DNA from: Pseudomonas fluorescens
Lineage (GTDB): Bacteria; Pseudomonadota; Gammaproteobacteria; Pseudomonadales; Pseudomonadaceae
Assembly (NCBI RefSeq): GCF_003732425.1
Contig: NZ_MOBX01000014.1
Coordinates: 610,816-674,815 of the forward strand
Length of the DNA: 64,000 nucleotides
Reading direction: 5' to 3'
Positions within the stretch are counted from its first letter, which is position 1; the number at the start of each line of letters is the position of its first letter. The notes beneath the pieces are model-generated. The model ran no database searches and had not been told where the DNA came from. It worked only from the letters and a program-made list of their open reading frames with translations. The translations under genes were made by a program, and so were the position numbers. Positions 57,554 through 64,000 of this stretch are shown in pieces.

Positions 57554-58852
57554 ATGACAACCACCACTGCCTCCCATTACACCGGTGAAGAGCGCAGCAA
57601 GCGTATCTTCGCCATTGTCGGCGCCTCGTCCGGCAACCTCGTCGAATGGTTCGACTTCTACGTCTATGCCTTTTGTGCGATCTATTTCGCCCCGGCGTTT
57701 TTCCCCTCTGACAACCCGACAGTGCAACTGGTCAACACCGCCGGCGTGTTCGCAGCGGGCTTCCTGATGCGCCCGATTGGCGGCTGGATTTTCGGCCGGG
57801 TCGCCGACAAGCACGGGCGCAAGAATTCGATGCTCATCTCGATTCTGATGATGTGCTTTGGCTCTCTGCTGATTGCTTGCCTGCCAACGTACAAGGACAT
57901 CGGCGTCTGGGCGCCAGTCCTGCTGTTGTTCGCCCGCTTGCTGCAAGGCCTGTCGGTCGGCGGTGAGTACGGCACCACCGCCACCTACATGAGCGAAGTC
58001 GCCCTCAAGGGCCAGCGCGGATTTTTCGCCTCGTTCCAGTACGTGACGTTGATTGGCGGGCAACTGCTGGCCGTGTCGCTGGTGGTAGTGCTGCAGCAAT
58101 TCCTCACTGAAGAAGACCTGCGCGCCTACGGCTGGCGGATTCCGTTCGTGGTCGGTGCGATCGCCGCGCTGATTTCGCTGTTCCTGCGTCGAAGCCTAAA
58201 AGAAACCACCAACAAGGAAACCCGCGAACACAAAGACGCCGGCAGCATTAGCGCACTGTTCCGCGATCACAAAGCCGCGTTCATTACCGTGCTCGGTTAC
58301 ACCGCTGGCGGTTCGCTGATTTTCTACACGTTCACCACCTACATGCAGAAGTACCTGGTGAACACCGCCGGCATGCACGCCAAGACTGCCAGCTACATCA
58401 TGACCGGGGCGCTGTTCCTGTATATGTGCATGCAGCCGCTGTTCGGCATGCTTGCTGACAAGATCGGTCGACGTAATTCGATGCTCTGGTTCGGCGCGCT
58501 CGGTACGCTGTTCACCGTGCCGATTCTGTTGAGCCTGAAAAGCGTCAGCAGCCCGTTCCTCGCGTTTGTATTGATCACCGTAGCGCTGGCGATTGTCAGT
58601 TTCTACACCTCGATCAGTGGCCTGGTAAAAGCCGAAATGTTCCCGCCGGAAGTCCGTGCCCTCGGTGTCGGTCTGGCCTACGCGGTGGCGAACGCGATCT
58701 TCGGCGGTTCGGCGGAATTCGTCGCCCTGAGCCTGAAAAACATCGGCATGGAAAACTCCTTCTATTGGTACGTGACGGCGATGATGGCGATCGCGTTCCT
58801 GTTCAGCCTGCGCCTGCCGAAACAGGCGGCGTATTTGCACCACGATCTCTAA
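57554..58852 (+). CDS. pcaT: Dicarboxylate transporter PcaT
   Basis: 432 aa MFS (metabolite:H+ symporter type) with twelve helices. Signatures: SGNLVEWFDFYVYAFCAIYF, GWIFGRVADKHGRKNSMLIS (motif A), and LLQGLSVGGEYGTTATYMSE. PcaT takes up beta-ketoadipate and other dicarboxylates in P. putida. It lies within the pca cluster upstream of pcaB. Homology to KgtP (2-oxoglutarate permease) is expected. Confidence 0.93.
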   Translation: MTTTTASHYTGEERSKRIFAIVGASSGNLVEWFDFYVYAFCAIYFAPAFFPSDNPTVQLVNTAGVFAAGFLMRPIGGWIFGRVADKHGRKNSMLISILMMCFGSLLIACLPTYKDIGVWAPVLLLFARLLQGLSVGGEYGTTATYMSEVALKGQRGFFASFQYVTLIGGQLLAVSLVVVLQQFLTEEDLRAYGWRIPFVVGAIAALISLFLRRSLKETTNKETREHKDAGSISALFRDHKAAFITVLGYTAGGSLIFYTFTTYMQKYLVNTAGMHAKTASYIMTGALFLYMCMQPLFGMLADKIGRRNSMLWFGALGTLFTVPILLSLKSVSSPFLAFVLITVALAIVSFYTSISGLVKAEMFPPEVRALGVGLAYAVANAIFGGSAEFVALSLKNIGMENSFYWYVTAMMAIAFLFSLRLPKQAAYLHHDL

Positions 58853-58898
58853 CCCGAAGCGCGCGGGCCGTGATGGCCCGCGCCGGCAAGGACTGTTT

Positions 58899-60263
58899 AT
58901 GACTCAGCGACCGGGCAATCAATTGTTCGATGCCTACTTCACTGCCCGCGATATGCGCGAAGTGTTCTGCGATCAGGGCCGCGTGCAAGCCATGCTCGAC
59001 TTCGAAGCAGCGCTGGCCCGGGCCGAGGCGCGGGTCGGCTTGATTCCGGCGCCTGCCGTGGCTCCGATTGCGGCGGCGTGCAACGCCGGTCTGTATGACT
59101 TCGCAGCGCTGGGCGAGGCGATTGCCACGGCCGGCAATTCGGCGATTCCGCTGGTCAAGGCATTGGGCAAGCAGATTGCTGCCAGCGACGCTGAAGCCGA
59201 ACGTTACGTGCATTTGGGCGCGACCAGTCAGGACGTGATGGATTCCGGGCTGGTGCTGCAATTGCGTCAGGCGCTGGTGTTGATCGAGAACGATCTCGCG
59301 CAACTCGCTGATTCCCTCGCGACCCAAGCGCAACGCCATGCGGCGACGCCGTTGGCCGGGCGCACCTGGCTGCAACACGCGACGCCGGTGACCCTCGGCA
59401 TGAAAATCGCCGGATGGCTGGGCGCTGTGACGCGCAGCCGTCAACGCTTGCGCGAACTCAAGCCGCGTCTGCTGGTGCTGCAATTTGGCGGCGCGTCCGG
59501 AACCCTCGCCGCGCTGGGCGAGCAGGCCTTGCCGATCGCTGAGGCGCTGGCTGAAGAACTGCAACTGACCTTGCCGGAACAACCGTGGCACACCCAGCGT
59601 GATCGCGTGGTCGAGTTCGGCGCGGTGCTGGGTTTGATCGCCGGCGGTCTCGGCAAATTCGGCCGCGACATCAGCCTGTTGATGCAGACCGAAGCGGCTG
59701 AGGTGTTTGAGCCATCGGCACCGGGCAAGGGCGGTTCGTCGACCATGCCGCACAAGCGCAATCCGGTGGGCGCAGCGGTGTTGATCGGCGCAGCGACGCG
59801 GGTGCCAGGTCTGGTCTCGACGTTGTTCAGTGCCATGCCCCAGGAGCACGAGCGCAGCCTCGGTCTGTGGCACGCCGAATGGGAAACCCTGCCGGAGATT
59901 TGCTGCCTCGTTTCCGGTTCGCTGCAACAGGCGCGCTTGCTGGCCGACGGCCTGGAAGTCGATGCCGAACGCATGGGCCGCAACCTCGAATTGACGCAGG
60001 GGCTGGTGCTGGCCGAAGCCGTCAGCATCGTCCTCGCCCAGCGTGTCGGCCGCGACGCCGCGCATCACCTGCTCGAGCAATGCTGCAAACGCGCAGTGGC
60101 CGAGCAGCGCCATTTGCGCGCCGTACTCGGTGACGAACCGCAGGTCACTGCTGAGCTGAGCAATGCCGAACTGGATCATCTTCTGAACCCCGCCCATTAC
60201 CTCGGTCAGGCGAAAACCTGGGTCGAGCGCGCGGTGGCCGAACACAACACATTGTCTGTCTGA
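58899..60263 (+). CDS. pcaB: 3-carboxy-cis,cis-muconate cycloisomerase
   Basis: 454 aa. It cyclises beta-carboxymuconate to gamma-carboxymuconolactone. A fumarase/aspartase superfamily member: signature PGKGGSSTMPHKRNPVGAAV, plus LGATSQDVMDSGLVLQLRQA and TWLQHATPVTLGMKIAGW. Length is usual. The start MTQRPGNQLFDAYFTARDMR is clean. Confidence 0.95.
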   Translation: MTQRPGNQLFDAYFTARDMREVFCDQGRVQAMLDFEAALARAEARVGLIPAPAVAPIAAACNAGLYDFAALGEAIATAGNSAIPLVKALGKQIAASDAEAERYVHLGATSQDVMDSGLVLQLRQALVLIENDLAQLADSLATQAQRHAATPLAGRTWLQHATPVTLGMKIAGWLGAVTRSRQRLRELKPRLLVLQFGGASGTLAALGEQALPIAEALAEELQLTLPEQPWHTQRDRVVEFGAVLGLIAGGLGKFGRDISLLMQTEAAEVFEPSAPGKGGSSTMPHKRNPVGAAVLIGAATRVPGLVSTLFSAMPQEHERSLGLWHAEWETLPEICCLVSGSLQQARLLADGLEVDAERMGRNLELTQGLVLAEAVSIVLAQRVGRDAAHHLLEQCCKRAVAEQRHLRAVLGDEPQVTAELSNAELDHLLNPAHYLGQAKTWVERAVAEHNTLSV

Positions 60264-60275
60264 AAGGAGAGGGCT

Positions 60276-61064
60276 GTGGCTTTCGTTCAACTCGCCGATG
60301 GCGAACTGCACTATCAAATAGAAGGCCCGGTCGATGCACCGGTGCTGGTGCTGTCCAACTCGCTGGGCACCGACCTGCATATGTGGGATGCGCAGATGCC
60401 GGCGTTTACCGAGCATTTTCGTGTGCTGCGTTTCGACACCCGTGGCCATGGCCAATCGCTGGTGACGCCGGGGCCTTACAGCATCGAGCAACTGGGTCAT
60501 GACGTGCTCGGCTTGCTGGATGCGCTACACATCGAGCGCGCGCATTTTTGTGGGCTGTCGATGGGTGGCCTGATCGGCCAGTGGCTGGGGATCAACGCCG
60601 GGCATCGCCTGAACAAGCTGATCGTCTGCAATACCGCGGCGAAAATCGGTGATCCGTCGGTGTGGAATCCACGCATCGAAACCGTGCTGCGCGACGGTGC
60701 CGCAGCGATGGTAGCCCTGCGTGACGCGTCGATTGCGCGGTGGTTTACTCCGGACTTTTCGGCGGCGCATCCGGCGGCAGCCAAGCAGATTACCGACATG
60801 CTCGCCGCCACTTCGCCTGAAGGTTATGCGGCCAACTGCGCAGCGGTGCGTGATGCCGATTTCCGCGAGCAACTGGCGTCGATCAACGTGCCGTTGTTGG
60901 TGATTGCCGGTACTGAAGATGCGGTGACGCCGCCATCGGGTGGGCACTTCATTCAGGAACATGTACGCGGCGCCGAATACGCCGAGTTCTATGCGGCGCA
61001 TCTGTCCAACGTGCAGGCTGGCGCAGATTTCAGTGATCGTGTTCTGGCGTTTCTGAACGCTTGA
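60276..61064 (+). CDS. pcaD: 3-oxoadipate enol-lactonase
   Basis: 262 aa alpha/beta hydrolase that opens beta-ketoadipate enol-lactone. The nucleophile elbow is CGLSMGGLIGQWLG; DTRGHGQS precedes it; the acid and histidine lie in IAGTEDAVTPPSG and AAHLSNVQAG. GTG start at 60276 after AAAGGAGAGGG, 12 bp after pcaB. Confidence 0.95.
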   Translation: MAFVQLADGELHYQIEGPVDAPVLVLSNSLGTDLHMWDAQMPAFTEHFRVLRFDTRGHGQSLVTPGPYSIEQLGHDVLGLLDALHIERAHFCGLSMGGLIGQWLGINAGHRLNKLIVCNTAAKIGDPSVWNPRIETVLRDGAAAMVALRDASIARWFTPDFSAAHPAAAKQITDMLAATSPEGYAANCAAVRDADFREQLASINVPLLVIAGTEDAVTPPSGGHFIQEHVRGAEYAEFYAAHLSNVQAGADFSDRVLAFLNA

Positions 61065-61077
61065 TAAGGGGATTTTC

Positions 61078-61470
61078 GTGGACGAGAAACAACGTTACGA
61101 CGACGGCATGCAAGTGCGCCGCGCGGTGCTCGGTGATGCGCATGTCGATCGCAGCCTGACCACGCTGACCGAGTTCAACTCGGAGTTTCAGGAAATGATC
61201 ACCCGGCATGCCTGGGGCGATATCTGGACGCGTCCGGGCTTACCGCGGCACACGCGCAGCCTGATCACCATCGCCATGCTGATCGGCATGAACCGTGAAG
61301 GCGAGCTGAAACTGCACCTGCGCGCGGCGGCCAATAACGGCGTGAGCCGGGGCGAGATCAAGGAAGTGATCATGCAGAGCGCGATTTACTGCGGGATTCC
61401 GGCGGCGAATGCGACGTTTCATCTGGCCGAGTCGGTGTGGGACGAGCTAGGAGTCGAATCCCGGGATTGA
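61078..61470 (+). CDS. pcaC: 4-carboxymuconolactone decarboxylase
   Basis: 130 aa, single-domain carboxymuconolactone decarboxylase. Features: RHAWGDIWTRPGLPRHTRSL, LRAAANNGVSRGEIKEVIMQ, and IYCGIPAANATFHLAE, typical of PcaC. GTG start after AAGGGGA. The pcaDC pair overlaps functionally in sequence: PcaC decarboxylates and PcaD hydrolyses. Last gene of the pca operon. Confidence 0.95.
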   Translation: MDEKQRYDDGMQVRRAVLGDAHVDRSLTTLTEFNSEFQEMITRHAWGDIWTRPGLPRHTRSLITIAMLIGMNREGELKLHLRAAANNGVSRGEIKEVIMQSAIYCGIPAANATFHLAESVWDELGVESRD

Positions 61471-61483
61471 CGGTTGAAACCGA

Positions 61484-61560
61484 AAAAGATCGCAGCCTTC
61501 GGCAGCTCCTACATTTGGAATGCGTTCCCCTGTAGGAGCTGCCGAAGGCTGCGATCTTTT
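61484..61560. repeat. REP-like inverted repeat (AAAAGATCGCAGCC family)
   Basis: AAAAGATCGCAGCCTTCGGC and GCCGAAGGCTGCGATCTTTT between convergent pcaC and the methyltransferase gene. Confidence 0.85.
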
Positions 61561-61565
61561 GCTCT

Positions 61566-62369
61566 TCAAACCGTGGCGACAATGAATATCCGCTTGAACG
61601 CAAACAACGTACGCCCATCGCCCTCCTGCGGATAATGCTTATGCAGCCGCATCAGGTAGTGATAGATAAACCGCGTCTGTTCCGCTGGACTCAGCGCCTG
61701 CATCACCGGCCGCAGCGCCGAGACCTTCACCCAGTCATACACCGGTGATTTGCCGTCGACCACCTGCAACTGCTCGGTCTCCCAGATATCCAGCGACGAG
61801 GTCAGCGGCGCGAGCAAACGGTAGTAATCCTCCAGTGCCAACAACGGCCGCGCTGCCATGCGCTGGCGCAGCTCAGGTGTGCCCATTGGCGTGCCACCGG
61901 GGCCGGCGTTTTCGAGGGTGTCGAGCATCAGCCGATACCACAGCGCATCGCACCAGTCCGGCATGTGCGCCGCCAGACAACCGCCGGGATTGAGATAGCC
62001 CAGCAGCTGCGGCAGCAGCGTTTCATGGCCCTCGATAAAGTGCAGCACGGCGGCCGCGAGCAGCAGGTCCGCCGGCTGCTCCGGTTGCCAATCGAGCAGA
62101 TCGCAACGTTTCCACTGCGCCCGGATCGGCAGGCTGCGCGCTTCCTCAAGCATCTGTGCGGAGCTGTCGACGCCCTGCAACTGCGCGCGCGGCCAGCGTT
62201 TGGCCAACAATTGCGTGGCAATGCCGGTGCCGCAGCCGAGGTCGTAAATGCGTTGCGGGTTCGGCAGGTCAACACGGTCGAGCAATTCATTGACCGGTTG
62301 TTTCCTGAGACGGGAAAACTGCTGGTACGCCTTGGCGTCCCAGTCGTGTGTTGCAAGACGAGAGATCAT
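61566..62369 (-). CDS. Trans-aconitate 2-methyltransferase family SAM methyltransferase
   Basis: 267 aa. SAM motif IYDLGCGTGIATQLLAKRWP, then GVDSSAQMLEEAR, LLLAAAVLHFIEG, and a C-terminal region (RFIYHYLMRLHKHYP) typical of the Tam family. Tam methylates trans-aconitate, an inhibitor of the TCA cycle; the exact substrate here is inferred from family likeness. GGAGG lies upstream of the ATG at 62369. Convergent with pcaC. Confidence 0.82.
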   Translation of the reverse strand: MISRLATHDWDAKAYQQFSRLRKQPVNELLDRVDLPNPQRIYDLGCGTGIATQLLAKRWPRAQLQGVDSSAQMLEEARSLPIRAQWKRCDLLDWQPEQPADLLLAAAVLHFIEGHETLLPQLLGYLNPGGCLAAHMPDWCDALWYRLMLDTLENAGPGGTPMGTPELRQRMAARPLLALEDYYRLLAPLTSSLDIWETEQLQVVDGKSPVYDWVKVSALRPVMQALSPAEQTRFIYHYLMRLHKHYPQEGDGRTLFAFKRIFIVATV

Positions 62370-62545
62370 TGAGGTGGTCCTCCAGTGATCGATGGTGTCT
62401 TCCGATGACAACCTGGCTCACAGCTTGAGGACCGACTACGACGACGGAAGCGGGAAGGGTTAAGCACCTGAGTCCTTCAGGTTTTGTCACTTTACCTGCC
62501 GGCCGGCAAAGTGCGACTTGTCCCGACAAATGGCAAAACGCCAAT

Positions 62546-62621
62546 GTAGAAGCTGCCGCAGGCTGCGATCTGTTGATCTTAAAAACAAGATCAAAAGATC
62601 GCAGCCTTCGGCAGCGCCTAC
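62546..62621. repeat. REP-like inverted repeat
   Basis: GTAGAAGCTGCCGCAGGCTG and CAGCCTTCGGCAGCGCCTAC, with outward order like the copy at 25821. It lies just after the OprD gene. Confidence 0.8.
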
Positions 62622-62637
62622 AGGGTTGGATCGGTGA

Positions 62638-63897
62638 TTAGAGCAGGCTGATCGGGTAACTGACGATCAAGCGGTTCTCGTCGAACTCGTTGTTGCTGAA
62701 GTCGCGACGTATGGTCGAGTTGCGCCATTTGACGTTCAAATCCTTAAGCGCGCCGCTCTGCACGGTGTAGCCGAGTTCCGATTCGCGGCCCCATTCCTTG
62801 CCGTCGGTGATCGTCCCGGTGTGCACGTTGTCGCCGCTGATATAGCGGTTCATCAGGGTCAGGCCGGGGATGCCCAGCGCCACGAAGTTGTAGTCATGGC
62901 GCACTTGCCAGGAGCGTTCCTGCGCATTGTCGTAGCTGGCGTTGTAGCTGTCGTTGGCCAGGGTGCCGCCGCTGGTGCCGTTGACGCGCATCCATGCACT
63001 GTCGCCGGTGAGTTTCTGCAGGCCGACGTAAAAGGTGTTGCCGCCGTATCGGGCCGAAAACATCCCGGACCAGGTTTTGTTATCGAGGTCTCCGGCGCGG
63101 GCGCTGCCGTCGTCCTTGCCGTAGAAGAACCCGAGGTTGGCGCCGAGGGTCCAGTCGCCCAGCGGCTGGCTGTGGATCAGGTTGACGTATTGCTGGCTGT
63201 AGATGTCCTTGAGTTCGGCGTTCCACAGGCCGATTTGTGTGCGTTTTTCGTTGAAAACGTATTCACCACCCTGGAAGTTGAAGCGATCAGAGGTGAACGC
63301 CGCTTTGCCGTTCATCGACATGTCACTCATGCTGCTGTCGTCGCGCGGGCTGTTGGCGCGGAACTGGCCGCCGTAGAGGGTCAGGCCGTCAATTTCTTTG
63401 GACGTGATCTGCCCGCCGCGAAAGGTTTGCGGCAGCGAGCGGCCATCGTCCGAACGCAGGATCGGCAACACTGGCATCCATTCGCCGACCTTCACTTCGG
63501 TCTGGGAAAGCTTGGCCTTGAAGGCGACGTTGGTGCGGCCGAAGTTGTCCGCCGGGCGGCCGTCGTGATCCAGCGGCAGTAACGCCGTGCCGCCGGTGCC
63601 TTTACCGCCATCGAGCTTCACCGAATACAGCCCCAGCACGTCCATGCCGAAGCCGACGGTGCCCTGGGTGAAGCCGGACTTGGCGTCGAGGATGAAGCTC
63701 TGCGTCCATTCTTCAGCCTTGCCCTGAGCTTTGGTCGGGTTGGTGAAGTTGCGGTTGATGTAGAAGTTGCGCAGGTTGAGGTTGACCTTGGCGCCTTCGA
63801 CGAAACCGGCTTCTTCGGCCACAGCGGGCAAAGCGGCACTGGCCAGAGCGAGGGCGATCAGACCGGGAAACGCGTAAGGCGCAGGGGAGGTTGTCAT
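62638..63897 (-). CDS. OprD-family outer membrane porin
   Basis: 419 aa. Signal peptide through LASAALPAVAEE. The mature start AGFVEGAKVNLNLRNFYINR and the pattern of beta strands with GEWMPVLPILRSDDGRSLPQ and the terminal ENRLIVSYPISLL are typical OprD (18-stranded, substrate-specific) porins. Its place beside the pca cluster suggests uptake of an aromatic or related acid, but OprD substrates cannot be read from sequence. The start at 63897 yields a clean signal peptide; an upstream in-frame ATG at 63939 would add 14 residues before it. Confidence 0.93.
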   Translation of the reverse strand: MTTSPAPYAFPGLIALALASAALPAVAEEAGFVEGAKVNLNLRNFYINRNFTNPTKAQGKAEEWTQSFILDAKSGFTQGTVGFGMDVLGLYSVKLDGGKGTGGTALLPLDHDGRPADNFGRTNVAFKAKLSQTEVKVGEWMPVLPILRSDDGRSLPQTFRGGQITSKEIDGLTLYGGQFRANSPRDDSSMSDMSMNGKAAFTSDRFNFQGGEYVFNEKRTQIGLWNAELKDIYSQQYVNLIHSQPLGDWTLGANLGFFYGKDDGSARAGDLDNKTWSGMFSARYGGNTFYVGLQKLTGDSAWMRVNGTSGGTLANDSYNASYDNAQERSWQVRHDYNFVALGIPGLTLMNRYISGDNVHTGTITDGKEWGRESELGYTVQSGALKDLNVKWRNSTIRRDFSNNEFDENRLIVSYPISLL

Positions 63898-64000
63898 GGG
63901 CTCGGGTCTCTCTTGTTTTTTTAAAGCAAACGGGTGCACTGCTGCCGGTTTTGCGGTGCAGATATTGAAGGTGTTCAGGGATGAGGCGGCGGCAATCAGT

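Noticed and set aside
1..64000. tRNA, rRNA, CRISPR array, prophage or insertion sequence
   Set aside because: No cloverleaf-like tRNA sequence, repeat-spacer array, transposase or integrase was seen anywhere.

Overview
The window reads as a chromosomal segment of a fluorescent Pseudomonas (P. fluorescens group). The reasons are the high-GC codon use, a full PcaR/PcaK/PcaIJF/PcaHG/PcaT/PcaBDC beta-ketoadipate cluster, Liv/Bra transporter genes, a MucR-type MHYT-GGDEF-EAL protein, an OprD porin, and many copies of the palindromic intergenic repeats typical of this group. No prophage, insertion sequence, tRNA, rRNA or CRISPR array was seen.

Layout. 1-16.4 kb: envelope and housekeeping genes. 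These are a partial LEA-type lipoprotein, a YchJ-family protein, two OmpA-family lipoprotein paralogs (each behind a hairpin that covers its Shine-Dalgarno sequence), DUF1145 plus a collagen-like secreted protein, CopD, DinG, a GH50-agarase-like glycosidase, an EstB-type serine hydrolase, a third OmpA lipoprotein, PdxH and a glycine-zipper lipoprotein. At 13.7-16.2 kb lies a bacteriocin island: a colicin E3-like S-pyocin-domain toxin with its immunity gene, followed by a second module of orphan immunity genes (one clearly Im-E3-like) and a frameshifted E3 nuclease remnant. That second module lies between two direct copies of the 3' end and terminator of the glycine-zipper gene. 16.4-28.7 kb: NhaA, a PLP enzyme, an FAD oxidoreductase, an SDR/LysR divergent pair, a bufferin-type (DUF2282/DUF692/DUF2063/DoxX) copper-RiPP operon, and two tandem halovibrin-like secreted proteins. 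28.8-33.9 kb: the complete branched-chain amino acid ABC transporter. 34-46.6 kb: DUF2288, a tubulin/FtsZ-like GTPase, a 3-hydroxyisobutyrate dehydrogenase family enzyme, MucR, a YkgJ-like protein, an MFS transporter, RapA, small proteins, and the tiny cbb3 oxidase subunit CcoM behind an Anr box. 46.6-47.7 kb: a non-coding stretch made of a large inverted repeat and shorter palindromic repeats. 47.7-49.7 kb: a PiT phosphate transporter and a small hypothetical protein. 50.4-61.5 kb: the protocatechuate branch of the beta-ketoadipate pathway with paired PcaR operators. 61.5-63.9 kb: a Tam-like methyltransferase and an OprD-family porin.

The pca genes form one catabolic unit. PcaK and PcaT import aromatics and dicarboxylates, PcaHG opens protocatechuate, PcaB/C/D lead to beta-ketoadipate, PcaIJ adds CoA and PcaF releases succinyl-CoA and acetyl-CoA. 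PcaR boxes lie in front of pcaR, pcaK and pcaI.

The stretches most worth study are the bacteriocin immunity island, the SD-covering hairpins of the OmpA pair, the bufferin operon, the tubulin-like gene, the halovibrin pair, and the opposite-polarity PcaR operator pairs. All functions are assigned from recalled family knowledge and visible motifs; no database search was possible.
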